Assembly (NCBI RefSeq): GCF_001941945.1
Contig: NZ_CP015583.1
Location: 1,754,501 to 1,818,500, forward strand
Direction of reading: 5' to 3'
Length of the DNA stretch: 64,000 nucleotides
Source of the DNA: Roseomonas gilardii
Lineage (GTDB): Bacteria; Pseudomonadota; Alphaproteobacteria; Acetobacterales; Acetobacteraceae
The number at the start of each line of letters is the position of its first letter. The first letter of the stretch is position 1. Under the pieces are notes generated by a model. That model saw only the letters and a list, made by a program, of their open reading frames with translations. It made no database searches and had not been told where the DNA came from. Both the position numbers and the translations under genes were made by a program. Positions 34,209-43,179 of this stretch are shown one piece after another.

Positions 34209-35090
34209 TCAGTCGTTGCGCGAGTGGCTCTGGATCAGCTCCCGCACGCGGGATGCCGCGCTGGCGCCCTTGAGCGCGTCGCGCCACACCGATTCCGCCA
34301 CGCGCTGATGGATGGACACCGCCTCGTCCGCCCCGGTGATCATGCCGACGCCGACGGCATTGAAGGGCGAGACATCGGGCGCGAAGGGGTTGGCGCAAAG
34401 ATGCGCGCGCTCGCGGTCCCGGAAGACCACGAAGGTGCCGGCCGGATCGCCACCGGGCAGCAGGCCGAGCTGCAGGCCCATCGGCTCGCTCTCCATCAGC
34501 TCCGCGATGCGCTCCACCTCGGCGCGCGCCGCCGCGCGGCAGCGGTTCCGGACGCGGTCGGACAGCGGCATGGCGCCGGCCACGCCATCCTCCAGCAGCC
34601 GGCGCAGGGCGCCTTCGCCCAGCATGGCGATGATCGAGGGCCGGCGCTGGGCATAGAGGCGCTTGCGCGTGGCGAGCTGGCTCAGCGCCTGTTCCGCCGT
34701 GGTGCGCGCCTGCATCCGCTCCGGCGAGGCATCGGCGATCTCCGCCAGGGCCTCGGCCAGCGCCCCCTCCAGCGCGTCCGAGGACACCTGCACGCAGAGC
34801 GCCCCGCCCACCTGCAGCAACTGGTCGGCCTGCTCCTCGATCTGGCGCAGGCGCTCCGTGAGCGCGAGTGGTCGGGAGAAATATTCGACACCGATTCCCA
34901 GCAGGGACAGTGGCGAGATCTTCAGCAGCTCCGCGAGGCGCCGGATCGTGTCCAGCTTGATGACCTCGCCTTTCTCATAGCGATAGAGCGCTGCACGGGA
35001 CACGCCCAGGCGCGCCGCGATCTCCTCGGCCCGGAGACCCGATTCGAGCCTGTAGGCGCGTAATTGCTGCCCGATATCGGCAAACCGCAT
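34209..35090 (-). CDS. XRE-family transcriptional regulator with C-terminal sensor-like domain
   Basis: A 293-residue DNA-binding protein. The N-terminal helix-turn-helix (about 6-60) reads LRAEEIAARLGVSRAALYRYEKGEVIKLDTIRRLAELL. The remaining 230 residues form a helical linker and an alpha/beta domain of unknown ligand (PMGLQLGLLPGGDPAGTFVVFRDRERAHLCANPF). ATG 35090 was used. A 6-bp-arm inverted repeat, gcattt/aaatgc (35153-35170), lies 63 nt upstream and could be an autoregulatory site. Its target genes are unknown; the divergent AI-2E permease is one candidate. Confidence 0.85.
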   Translation of the reverse strand: MRFADIGQQLRAYRLESGLRAEEIAARLGVSRAALYRYEKGEVIKLDTIRRLAELLKISPLSLLGIGVEYFSRPLALTERLRQIEEQADQLLQVGGALCVQVSSDALEGALAEALAEIADASPERMQARTTAEQALSQLATRKRLYAQRRPSIIAMLGEGALRRLLEDGVAGAMPLSDRVRNRCRAAARAEVERIAELMESEPMGLQLGLLPGGDPAGTFVVFRDRERAHLCANPFAPDVSPFNAVGVGMITGADEAVSIHQRVAESVWRDALKGASAASRVRELIQSHSRND

Positions 35091-35629
35091 GCAACCCCTC
35101 GTGTTTTAAGCGTGTTGGCCTCCGGTCGGTCGAGCCCCATAACCGAACCGAAGCATTTCTCGCAAAATGCGGCGGCACAGGAAGCGTATCAACAGGAATC
35201 TACATTTTTTGATGCGTCGCAACGATCATCGCCTTGGGCCACGGCGTGCAAATCGTCTTTCTGCTTCTTCCCACCATCTTTAATGGACGTGCCCTAGGCA
35301 GGCGAACTGCCGTGGCCGCGTCGAAACCGCCAACCCCCGAAACCCGCGGGATGCCAGCTTCCACGGCATCCGCCCCTCTCCGGCGCACCCGATTCGACAG
35401 GCGGTCCTGTCCTCGGGCGCCGTGGATGGCCCCGGGTTCCCGGCCAATGGCCCCGGCACGAGGCGCGCGCCTTTCCCTTCGTATTTTCCATCGTATTTCC
35501 CTCCGGGCCGATCCGGCCTAGAGCGGAAGCGCGCGGACGGACCGGTCCGGCCCGTATCCGGGCCGGGCGCCACGGCGGGACCCCGTCCCGGGACACGACC
35601 CGCACCCGAAATCCTTGGACGCCGAGAAC
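35091..35629. other. Divergent intergenic region with an inverted repeat
   Basis: About 540 nt between the XRE regulator and the AI-2E permease, with no credible gene. The first 180 nt are AT-rich for this window and include gcattt-N6-aaatgc at 35153-35170. The rest is GC-rich with no recognisable element. Confidence 0.4.
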
Positions 35630-36721
35630 ATGGCACGAACCCCGGAGACGCCGGACGAATCCTTCCGGCCGGCCCAGATGATCGGCGCCCTCGCCCTGCT
35701 GGCGCTGCTGGTCGGCTGCCTGCTGGTGGTCCGCCCCTTCCTGTCCGCGCTGCTCTGGGCGGCGATCCTGAGCTACTCAACTTGGCCCGCCTACCGGCTG
35801 CTGCGGGAAAGGCTGGGGCTTTCCGCCAACCTCGCCGCGGCCGCCATGGTCTGCGCGATGTTCCTGGTGCTGGGCCTGCCGCTGCTCTTCGCCGCGCCCA
35901 CCAGCGGGGCGGATGTGGAGAACCTGCGCCAGATGGTGCGCCGGGTCACGGATGGCGGCCTGCCCAGCCTGTCCGGCCTGGTCGGCTCCATCCCCGTGCT
36001 GGGCCCTTGGCTGCAAAGCTACGTGGAGCGCCTGGGCATGGACCTTTCGGGACTGTTCCAGACGCTGCAGCCCTATATCGGCGGCGTCGCGCAGCTCCTG
36101 CTCTCCGGCGTGCTGGGCATCCTGTCCGGGCTGGCGGAGCTGCTGATCGCGATCCTGCTGGCCTTCTTCTTCTTCCGGGACGGCGCGACGCTGGCGGATG
36201 CGGTGCAGCGCATGGCGCAGCGGATCGCCGGCGAGCGCGGGCGGCACCTGGTCCTCCTGGCCGGGAACGTGACCCAGGGCGTGGTCTACGGGCTGCTGGG
36301 CACGGCGGTGGTGCAGGGGGTGATGACCGGCTTCGGCCTCTGGATCCTGGGCGTGCCACAGCCGGTGCTGCTCGGCGTCGTGGCCGGCTGCATCTCGATC
36401 CTGCCGGTCGGCGCGCCGGTCGTGTGGATCCCGGCGGCGATCTGGCTCTTCGCCGAGGGGCGCCTCTGGGCCGGCCTCGGCATGCTGCTCTATGGCGCGG
36501 GCGGGATCTCCTCGGTGGACAATTTCATCCGCCCCTGGCTCATCGCACGTGGCGCCGACCTGCCGCTGTTGCTGACCCTGCTCGGGGCACTGGGCGGCGC
36601 CTTCGCCTTCGGCCTGCTGGGGCTCTTCCTGGGCCCCGTGCTGCTGGCCGTGGGCTTCACCATCCTGAAGGAATGGCTCGGCCAGCCAGTGGCAGGGGTG
36701 GACCAGAGCGGATCGCCGTAG
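35630..36721 (+). CDS. AI-2E family transporter
   Basis: A 363-residue polytopic membrane protein of the AI-2 exporter (UPF0118/TqsA/YdiK) family. About eight hydrophobic spans are visible: a pair near 17-50, one near 70-90, LAELLIAILLAFFFF near 165-185, and a run of spans from about 215 to the end with the family hallmark PVGAPVVWIPAAIWLFAEG. The substrate is uncertain, as many members are not AI-2 carriers. ATG 35630 is used; TTG 35615 would add five residues. The last codons and the stop lie inside the first copy of a 40-bp palindromic repeat. Confidence 0.87.
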   Translation: MARTPETPDESFRPAQMIGALALLALLVGCLLVVRPFLSALLWAAILSYSTWPAYRLLRERLGLSANLAAAAMVCAMFLVLGLPLLFAAPTSGADVENLRQMVRRVTDGGLPSLSGLVGSIPVLGPWLQSYVERLGMDLSGLFQTLQPYIGGVAQLLLSGVLGILSGLAELLIAILLAFFFFRDGATLADAVQRMAQRIAGERGRHLVLLAGNVTQGVVYGLLGTAVVQGVMTGFGLWILGVPQPVLLGVVAGCISILPVGAPVVWIPAAIWLFAEGRLWAGLGMLLYGAGGISSVDNFIRPWLIARGADLPLLLTLLGALGGAFAFGLLGLFLGPVLLAVGFTILKEWLGQPVAGVDQSGSP

Positions 36722-36747
36722 GGCGTAGCCCGGAGGCGTGAATCCGC
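36708..36747. repeat. 40-bp REP-like palindromic repeat, copy 1
   Basis: Begins gcggatcgcc and ends ggcgtgaatccgc, so the ends pair (gcggat/atccgc, cgcc/ggcg) with a small inner hairpin gggc-gta-gccc. It overlaps the last 14 nt of the permease gene, supplying its C-terminal codons and TAG. An exact second copy starts 12 nt further on. Confidence 0.85.
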
Positions 36748-36759
36748 TCTGCAAGGCCC

Positions 36760-36799
36760 GCGGATCGCCGTAGGGCGTAGCCCGGAGGCGTGAATCCGC
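36760..36799. repeat. 40-bp REP-like palindromic repeat, copy 2
   Basis: Identical over 40 bp to 36708-36747. It ends 10 nt before the stop of the convergent creA-like gene. Its folding makes it a plausible transcription barrier between the two convergent genes. Confidence 0.85.
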
Positions 36800-36809
36800 G
36801 CCGGCTGCC

Positions 36810-37289
36810 TCAGCGGAAGGGAACGGCGGCAACCACGTTGTAGGGCGAGCCGTCCACCAGCTTGGTGGACCAGGCGAGATAGACGACCACGCCCTGTTCC
36901 TCGTCGATGAAGCGGTGCACCCGCGTCTCCTTGAAGAACAGGCTGGTGTTGCTCTCGAAGACCTTCTCGCCACGGTCGCCGCGCCTGGCCTGGTCGGTCA
37001 CCTGCACCGGCCCGGTCGCGACGCAGTTCAGGCCGAAGCGCGCCGGGTCCTCCGCCAGCCCGACCATGCCGGACACGCCGCCCGTGCGCGCCTGGCTGAT
37101 GTAGCAGGCCACGCCGGACACATCCGGGTCGTTGAAGCGTTCCACCACCACGCGGTGGGAGCGGGTGAGGCCGAGATTGGTGACGGCGGTGTTCACATAG
37201 CCGATCTGCTTGGTCTCGTCGGCCGAGGCAGGCAAAGCGAGGCAGGTGCCGAGCAGGGCGGCGAGGGCGATGCGGTGGGGACGGCTCAT
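36810..37289 (-). CDS. creA: CreA family periplasmic protein
   Basis: A 159-residue protein with a signal peptide (MSRPHRIALAALLGTCLALPASA). The family pattern is clear: DPDVSGVACYISQARTGG, EDPARFGLNCVATGP and a final YLAWSTKLVDGSPYNVVAAVPF. CreA (DUF1131-like small periplasmic protein) has no agreed function; in E. coli it lies next to the creBC two-component genes, which are absent here. Two conserved Cys may form a disulfide. Confidence 0.87.
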   Translation of the reverse strand: MSRPHRIALAALLGTCLALPASADETKQIGYVNTAVTNLGLTRSHRVVVERFNDPDVSGVACYISQARTGGVSGMVGLAEDPARFGLNCVATGPVQVTDQARRGDRGEKVFESNTSLFFKETRVHRFIDEEQGVVVYLAWSTKLVDGSPYNVVAAVPFR

Positions 37290-37432
37290 GGGCGGGGCTC
37301 CGGTTCCGGGCAGACCTCCGACGTGAATGCCGGGACGGAAGCCCCGGCACCAGAGGGTGCTGCCCAACGGCCGGGGGCCGGCCCGGTTGCACGGCGCGCC
37401 GTGGCGGAGACCGCCGGCGCGCCGCGCGGATC

Positions 37433-39013
37433 TCAGTGCTTCTCGACGCCCCAGAAGACCGGGACCGTGGTGGGCCGGATGCCGGTCAGGCTGGCGCGCC
37501 AGGCGGCATTGGTGCGGAACTGCCCGGCATTCACATAGGGCACCGTCTCATAGGCACGCGCCTGCACCCGGTCGAGCAGCGCGCGGCGCTTCGCGGGGTC
37601 GTTCTCGCTCCACCACTCATGGCGCAGCGTCTCCAGCTCCTTGTCGCAGGGCCAGCCGGACAGGCCGCCATCGCAGGGACTGGCGAGGTAGAAGTTGGAC
37701 AGCGGATCGCCCGCATCGAAGGCATTGGCGACGGTGACGAAGAGGTTCCAGCCCTCCCTCTTGTTGCGGCGCTGGCCGAGCGTGCCCCAGTCCATGGAGG
37801 GCAGGTCCACGTTCATCCCCGCCTGCTTGAAGGCTTCCGCCATCACCAGCGTCGCCGCGTTGTTCAGCGGCTGCTCCGTGGAGTTCAGGAAGACCACCGG
37901 GGAGCCGTCATAGCCGCCCTGCCGCAGGTATTCCCGGGCCCGCGGCAGGTCCAGCTCCTTCAGCCCGCGCGCCCCGGCGGCGGTTTCCAGCGGCGTGCCG
38001 CACATGAAATAGGCGGGGCAGTAGGGCACCTGCTCGGCGGGGCGGATGCCCATGCCGTCCAGCACATCCTTCTGGCTGACCGCATAAAGCAGGGCCTGGC
38101 GCGCACGCTCATTGTCGAAGGGCGGCTGCGCGTGATTGGGACGCAGCCAGACCATGTAGCCGACCGGGTTGATCGGCTTCACGGTGAGCTGCCGGTTGCG
38201 CTCCAGCTGCGGGATCAGGTCAGGCGGCGGCTGCTCGATGAAGTCGATCTCGCCATTGCTCAGCGCATTGGCGGCGACGGCGGCATCGGGCATGGCCAGC
38301 CATTCGATGCGGTCGACCTTGGGCTCCTTGCCCCCGGCCAGCCCGTCCGCCGGCTCCGGGCGCGGCTTGTAGGCGGGGTTGCGGACATAGACGGTGCGGT
38401 CGCCAACGCGCCATTCCTCCTTGCGGAGGATGAAGGGGCCGGAGCCGGTGGCATCGGTGATCTGGGTGTTCGCCGGGGTCTGGGCGATGCGTTCCGGCAT
38501 CACGAAGAGGGCCGAGCCGGTGGGGCGGGCCAGCGCCTCCAACACCAGGGCGAAGGGCCGGGCGAGCTTCAGCTCGAAGCTCTTCTCGTCCACGGCATCC
38601 AGCGAGGCGGTGGCGGCGGCCATCGCCTTGCCCACCACGTCGCGCTGTGCCCAGCGCTTGATCGAGGCCACCGCATCACCCGCCCGCACCGGCTGCCCGT
38701 CATGGAAGGCCAGGCCGTCGCGCAGGGTGAAGCGCCAGGTCAGGCGGTCGTCGGAGACGGTGTAGCGATCCACCATCTGCGGCTTCGGCACGCCCTTGCT
38801 GTCCAGGGCGAAGAGCTGGTCATAGACGAAGAAGCCGTGGTTCCGCACCACCGCCGCCTGGGAGAAGACAGGGTCGAGGCTGGTGAGGTCGTTGATCAGC
38901 ACCACACGCAGGGTCGTGTCGGCCTGGGCAGCGGAGGCGAGCGTGGCCGCGCCGGTCAGGCTGGCGGCGGCGAGGCGCAGGGTCAGGGCAAGGGCCCCGC
39001 GGCGTGAGGTCAT
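37433..39013 (-). CDS. Peptide/opine-type ABC transporter substrate-binding protein
   Basis: A 526-residue family 5 periplasmic binding protein. A signal peptide with twin-Arg (MTSRRGALALTLRLAAASLTGAATLASAAQA) precedes the domain, which has the usual LTSLDPVFSQ start, TWRFTLRDGLAFHDGQPV and GSGPFILRKEEWRVGD. Four Cys near the C-terminal half (YCPAYFMCG, SPCDGGLSGWPCD) suggest disulfides. No permease or ATPase lies next to it, so it is an orphan and may use the transporter encoded at 45.5-51 kb. ATG 39013 has GGAG 8 nt upstream. Confidence 0.9.
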   Translation of the reverse strand: MTSRRGALALTLRLAAASLTGAATLASAAQADTTLRVVLINDLTSLDPVFSQAAVVRNHGFFVYDQLFALDSKGVPKPQMVDRYTVSDDRLTWRFTLRDGLAFHDGQPVRAGDAVASIKRWAQRDVVGKAMAAATASLDAVDEKSFELKLARPFALVLEALARPTGSALFVMPERIAQTPANTQITDATGSGPFILRKEEWRVGDRTVYVRNPAYKPRPEPADGLAGGKEPKVDRIEWLAMPDAAVAANALSNGEIDFIEQPPPDLIPQLERNRQLTVKPINPVGYMVWLRPNHAQPPFDNERARQALLYAVSQKDVLDGMGIRPAEQVPYCPAYFMCGTPLETAAGARGLKELDLPRAREYLRQGGYDGSPVVFLNSTEQPLNNAATLVMAEAFKQAGMNVDLPSMDWGTLGQRRNKREGWNLFVTVANAFDAGDPLSNFYLASPCDGGLSGWPCDKELETLRHEWWSENDPAKRRALLDRVQARAYETVPYVNAGQFRTNAAWRASLTGIRPTTVPVFWGVEKH

Positions 39014-39128
39014 GGCGGCATCTCCGCTGGCAGAATGGCAGCCGCCGCCCCGGTCTCCCCGGGGCGGCGCGCCCGATCCGCCGCATGTCAGCACGCGCCG
39101 TGCCAGTGGGCGAGAGGCTCCGGCGCGA

Positions 39129-39962
39129 TCAGCGCCGATCGCGCTGGCGCATGGGTTCCCCTAGGGGTTCCCCCAGGGGTTCCATACCGCTGTCGCGGAT
39201 GGCGCCGGCGGCGGCCGGCGAGGCGAGATAGGCGATCAGCGCCTCCGCCTCCCCGCGTTGCCTCGAAGCCCGCACCACTCCGGCGGAGAAGACCGTCATC
39301 TTCTGCAGCTCGGGCGGCAGCGGCCCCAGGATGTCGATCCCGGCGATGGGCTTCAGCTCGCTGAGCTGCTGGAAGCCGAACTCGGCCTCGCCGCGCGCCA
39401 CGATCTCGCCGACAGGGGTGGCCGGGATCATGCGCGCCTTGCCCTTCATCGCATCCGCGATGCCCAGCTTCGCGAACATCTCGTTCTGGATGTACACGCC
39501 GCTGGCACTGTCGGAATAGGCGATGGACTTCGCGTCCAGCAGGGCCTGCTTCAACGCCTCCACGCTGCCGGTCGCGGGATGCGGCGCCCCGGCCTTCACC
39601 GCCATGCCGATGCCCGACCGGGCGAGATCGACCCGGCTGCCGGGGATCACCTTGCCCTCCCTGGCCAACTGGTCGAGCGCGTAGCCGACCATGATCAGCA
39701 CATCGAGCGGCTCGCCACGCTTCAGCCGTGCCGGCACGGCGTCATGCGTCTCTCCCATCGAGGGACCCCAGCCGATCACGAGATGGTCGCCGCTGTGCTT
39801 CTCGAAGCCCGGCGCCAGCGCGCGATAGGCGGCGGCGAAACCGCCGGAGCTGACCACATGCAGCGTGGCGCCGCGCGCCAGGGCAGGGCGGGCGCCCAGG
39901 AATGCGAGCGAGCCACCGGCCAGGGCCAGGACACCACGGCGCGAAAGATTCGGGACGGACAT
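39129..39962 (-). CDS. ModA-like extracellular substrate-binding protein
   Basis: A 277-residue type II periplasmic binding protein. The signal (LSRRGVLALAGGSLAFLGARPALA) has a twin-Arg and ends in AxA. The mature part begins ATLHVVSSGGFAAAYRALAPGFEKHSG, like molybdate or sulfate binding proteins, and includes IAYSDSASGVYIQNEMFAKLGIADAMKGK. No modBC genes are nearby, so the ligand is open. The C-terminus contains a short duplication, PLGEPLGEP, from the repeated ggggttcccc/ccaggggttcc DNA at 39158-39182. Confidence 0.85.
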   Translation of the reverse strand: MSVPNLSRRGVLALAGGSLAFLGARPALARGATLHVVSSGGFAAAYRALAPGFEKHSGDHLVIGWGPSMGETHDAVPARLKRGEPLDVLIMVGYALDQLAREGKVIPGSRVDLARSGIGMAVKAGAPHPATGSVEALKQALLDAKSIAYSDSASGVYIQNEMFAKLGIADAMKGKARMIPATPVGEIVARGEAEFGFQQLSELKPIAGIDILGPLPPELQKMTVFSAGVVRASRQRGEAEALIAYLASPAAAGAIRDSGMEPLGEPLGEPMRQRDRR

Positions 39963-40529
39963 GCGCTTTCTCCCTTTTCGTCCCGGACGGCCCCGGATGG
40001 GCGGTCATGCCGGTCCGGGGTGCCGGGGCGTTCGGAAACAGGAAAAGCACTCCCGCCGCATGCCGGGGAGCGCCCGGCACGGGCCTGTGCCATGGCCGGA
40101 GCGGGACACCCGGGGCATGGATGTCATGAAACCTCCACCACGGCGAAAGCCGGACAGGAGGCGACAGGCTGGGATTCCTGCCCGTCCCCGGAGGAAAGGC
40201 TCCCCCTCTCGCCCTGGAATCCTCCCTCGTCAGAATGCCGCACACCCCTTCAATGTGCCTTGCATCCCAAGGTCCACCCAGGATATAGGAATATAATCAA
40301 CTACCCGTCCTGCGCCACCGCCCCTTGGGATGAGCGTCCCGGCACGCTACCCGTTCGCAACGCAGAACGAGGCCCGCATTCACCGGGGCGGATAAAGGAC
40401 TAAAAACCTAAAATACTAAAACCCTAAAGTGTGAGCCGCCACAGATGGAAGGCCCCGGCCCATGGAGGCGGAAGGCGGACAGCGCCGAAGCGTAGCGCGT
40501 TCAAAGGACCCCGCATCCCGCCATTCGTA
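39963..40529. other. 567-nt gap with an AT-rich TTTTAG-like tandem repeat
   Basis: No credible gene is seen. At about 40398-40427 the minus strand reads four spaced TTTAG/TTTTAG units (on the plus strand ctaaaaacc, ctaaaatac, ctaaaaccc, ctaaag). This is the most AT-rich spot of the neighbourhood, 100 nt downstream of the ggt stop. Another AT-rich patch (atataggaatataatc, about 40283-40298) lies upstream of the ModA-like gene and may belong to its promoter. Confidence 0.45.
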
Positions 40530-42260
40530 TCAGTCCCCGAGCGCCACGCCCTCCCGCCGCGGATCGGCCCCGCCGGTCATGCCCTCCGGCGTCACGCGGA
40601 TCGCCTGGGTGCCCGAGTTCATGGCGCGGATATCCACCGTATGGCCCATCGCCTGGAGCGCCGGGGCGAGGCCCGCGGCGGCGGTGCCGCCTTCCAGCTC
40701 CACCGCGCCGCCCAGCGTGCCGACATGCGGCAGGGCCAGCGCCGCCTGCGGGTCGAGCCGCCAGTCCAGCATGCCCAGCAGGGCCTGGGCGACATAGCCG
40801 ATGATCCGCGCCCCGCCGGCGGAGCCCACGGCAGCAACCAGCCGGCCCTGCCGGTCGAAGACCAGGGTGGGGGACATGGAGGAGCGCGGGCGCTTGCCGC
40901 CCTGGACGCGGTTCGCCACCGGCCGGCCATCCACCTCCGGCCGGAAGGAGAAGTCGGTCAGCTCGTTGTTCAGGATGAAGCCGCGCACCATCAGCCGCGC
41001 GCCGAAGGCATCCTCCACCGTGGTGGTCATGGCCAGGGCATTCCCCGCATCGTCCACCACGATGACCTGGCTGGTGCCGTGCTCCGGCTGCGGCGGCATG
41101 GGGGCGAGCGGCACCTCGTTCGGGTCGCGCCAGCTCGGATTGCCGGGCGCGGGCTGGGCCATGGCGCGCCCCGGCGCCACCGCCTGCGCGCGCAGGGTCA
41201 GATAGGCCGGGTCCAGCAACCCGCGCAGCGGCACGGACAGGAAGTCGCTATCGCCCAGATACTGGTTGCGGTCGGCGAAGGCGAGGCGCCCGGCCTCGGC
41301 GACGAGATGTGCCGCCTCGGCGCCGCGCGGATCGAGGGAGGGGAGGTCGAAATGCTCCAGCACGCCCAGGATCTGCGCCACCGCCACGCCGCCGGAGGAA
41401 GGCGGCGGGAAGCCGCAGACGATGTAGAGGCGGTAGGGGCCGCAGACGGGCTGCCGCCGCTTCGGCTCATAGCCGGCGAGGTCGTCCGTGGTCATCAGCC
41501 CGCCCTCGCCATGGTTGCGCACGGCCGCGGCGATGTCGGAGGCGATGGGGCCGCGCAGCAGCGCCGCCGCGCCGCCCTCGGCGATGGCCTGCAGCGTGTC
41601 GGCCAGGGCGGGATTGCGCAGCACGGTGCCTTCCGGCAGCGGCACGGGATCGTTGGCCAATGGCGCGGGCGAGAAGAAATAGCCCCGGGTCGAGGGGTTG
41701 CGCCGCAGCCGCTCCGCATCGTCGGCGATCGCCCCGGCCAGCCGGGCGGACACGCGGAAGCCGTCCCGCGCCGCCTTGATCGCGGGCTCGAAGAGCTTCG
41801 CCCAGGGCAGCCGCCCGCCTTCCCTGTGCGCAGCCTCCAGCATGGCGATAGCGCCCGGCACGCCGACGCTGCGGCCGGACAGCACGGCGTCGTAGAAGGG
41901 CATCGGCTGGCCGTCGCGCAGGAAGAGCCCCGGCTGCGCGGCGGCGGGGGCGGTCTCGCGCCCGTCCCAGGCGGTGATCCTTCCATCGGCCGCGTTCCGG
42001 TACAGCATCAGCGCGCCGCCGCCGATGCCCGAGGACTGAGGCTCGACCAGGCTGAGCATGGCCTGCACCGCAACCGCCGCATCCACCGCGCTGCCGCCCT
42101 GGCGCAGCATGGCCAGGCCGGCCTCCGCCGCCAGCGGGTGGGCCGCCGCCACGATGTGCTTCCTCGCCAGGCTGGCCTGCGGACGAGGCGCGTTCAGGCT
42201 ATCCTGTGCCGCCGCCGGCAGAGTGACGAGAAGGGCGAGGCAGAGGACAAGGCGACGCAT
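40530..42260 (-). CDS. ggt: Gamma-glutamyltranspeptidase
   Basis: A 576-residue periplasmic Ntn-hydrolase that cleaves gamma-glutamyl bonds, for example in glutathione. The signal peptide is [19 protein letters not shown]. The proenzyme splits before Thr396 in [23 protein letters not shown], leaving the catalytic Thr at the new N-terminus. Substrate-site segments DGRETAP and [10 protein letters not shown], and the conserved [13 protein letters not shown] and [17 protein letters not shown], are intact. The ATG at 42260 overlaps an ATG of the opposite strand. A nearby peptide ABC operon makes glutathione or gamma-glutamyl peptide use likely. Confidence 0.95.
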   Translation of the reverse strand: MRRLVLCLALLVTLPAAAQDSLNAPRPQASLARKHIVAAAHPLAAEAGLAMLRQGGSAVDAAVAVQAMLSLVEPQSSGIGGGALMLYRNAADGRITAWDGRETAPAAAQPGLFLRDGQPMPFYDAVLSGRSVGVPGAIAMLEAAHREGGRLPWAKLFEPAIKAARDGFRVSARLAGAIADDAERLRRNPSTRGYFFSPAPLANDPVPLPEGTVLRNPALADTLQAIAEGGAAALLRGPIASDIAAAVRNHGEGGLMTTDDLAGYEPKRRQPVCGPYRLYIVCGFPPPSSGGVAVAQILGVLEHFDLPSLDPRGAEAAHLVAEAGRLAFADRNQYLGDSDFLSVPLRGLLDPAYLTLRAQAVAPGRAMAQPAPGNPSWRDPNEVPLAPMPPQPEHGTSQVIVVDDAGNALAMTTTVEDAFGARLMVRGFILNNELTDFSFRPEVDGRPVANRVQGGKRPRSSMSPTLVFDRQGRLVAAVGSAGGARIIGYVAQALLGMLDWRLDPQAALALPHVGTLGGAVELEGGTAAAGLAPALQAMGHTVDIRAMNSGTQAIRVTPEGMTGGADPRREGVALGD

Positions 42261-42339
42261 GAGGCGGACTCCGACAATCTGTGTCCGGGACCAGGACGGA
42301 TGCGACCCAAACGGGACACCAGATGGGACCGCAGGCGGA

Positions 42340-42726
42340 TTGCGCCAGGATTGCGCCGATCCGAAGGCAGGGCGGAGGCGGGCCGAGAGCAGGGGCCGCG
42401 TGGCCGAGGCCCTGGCGGCGGAGGCCCTGCGCGCCGGGGGCTGGACGGTGCTGGCCATGCGGGCGCGCACGCCGGCGGGGGAGATCGACCTGATCGCGGA
42501 GCGCGAGGGGCTGCTCGCCTTCGTCGAGGTGAAGGCCAGGCCAGACCTCGCCGGTGCCGCGCTGGCCCTGGGGCCGCGGCAGCGCGCGCGGCTCCTGGCC
42601 GCGGCGGAAGCCTGGCTCGCCCTTCATCCCGGCCATGGCGGCGCGGGCATCCGCTTCGACGTCATCCTGGTGGATGGCGCGGGCCGGATGCGGCGCATCG
42701 CCGATGCCTTCCGGATGGGGGACTGA
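42340..42726 (+). CDS. YraN/UPF0102 family endonuclease-like protein
   Basis: A 128-residue protein with the UPF0102 pattern: [13 protein letters not shown], then [26 protein letters not shown], where E-x-D and E-V-K form a PD-(D/E)xK nuclease-like site. The family resembles Holliday junction resolvases, but its role is unsettled. The start is uncertain: TTG 42340 gives [18 protein letters not shown] and keeps the conserved N-terminal Arg cluster, GTG 42400 would cut it, and ATG 42259 overlaps the ggt start. Its stop is 3 nt from that of the convergent cupin gene. Confidence 0.85.
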   Translation: MRQDCADPKAGRRRAESRGRVAEALAAEALRAGGWTVLAMRARTPAGEIDLIAEREGLLAFVEVKARPDLAGAALALGPRQRARLLAAAEAWLALHPGHGGAGIRFDVILVDGAGRMRRIADAFRMGD

Positions 42727-42729
42727 GTC

Positions 42730-43062
42730 TCAGTCCACGATGAACAGCTTCGCGCCCGTCTCGGTGGAGGACCGGTGCGGCGAATCCCCGAAATCCGACA
42801 CGGTGTAGCCATGCCCGGCGGTGAGAAGGACGCTGCGGCCATCCTTCAGCTCGCTCTTCAGCGTGCCTTCCAGCACGTAGATGATGTGCCCCCGGTCGCA
42901 CCAGTGGTCCGCCACATAGCCGGGCGAGTACTCCACCACCCGCATACGCACGTCGCCATTGTTCATCGTGCGCCACAGAGCGGTGCCGGCCTCGCCCTTG
43001 TGCTCGGTGGCCGGCAGCGCATCCCAGTGGACGGCGGTGAAGGGAAGTTCGGGCAGCTTCAA
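42730..43062 (-). CDS. DHCW-motif cupin-fold protein
   Basis: A 110-residue single-domain cupin. The family motif appears as DHWCDRGHIIYVLEGTLKSEL, a variant of the D-H-C-W name motif, with the cupin-2 GHGYTVSDFGDSPHRSSTETG after it. The start is TTG (43060-43062), giving KLPELPFTAVHW, which matches the usual beginning of the family; GGAG is 8 nt upstream. Function is unknown; the His residues could bind a metal. Confidence 0.85.
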   Translation of the reverse strand: MKLPELPFTAVHWDALPATEHKGEAGTALWRTMNNGDVRMRVVEYSPGYVADHWCDRGHIIYVLEGTLKSELKDGRSVLLTAGHGYTVSDFGDSPHRSSTETGAKLFIVD

Positions 43063-43179
43063 GGCCAGGGCTCCGTATCGGTCGCTGGTGTCCCGTCCGG
43101 GAAGGACGCCACGGCGGGATGCCGGAAGGACCGCCCGGTTCTGCGCGCCCGGCCGACCGGACGCAACGCCCCCGCCGCC

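Noticed and set aside
30457-34398. 1313-codon minus-strand frame spanning the esterase and the Pat-like gene
   Set aside because: Only its last 325 codons are a real gene (esterase from 31434); the rest is antisense to the acyltransferase.
36708-36799. Possible CRISPR array
   Set aside because: Only two repeat units with a 12-nt gap, palindromic through their full length, and no cas genes in the window.
40398-40432. Telomere-like CCCTAAA repeats
   Set aside because: Units are degenerate, few and internal to a bacterial chromosome; resemblance is chance from an AT-rich patch.
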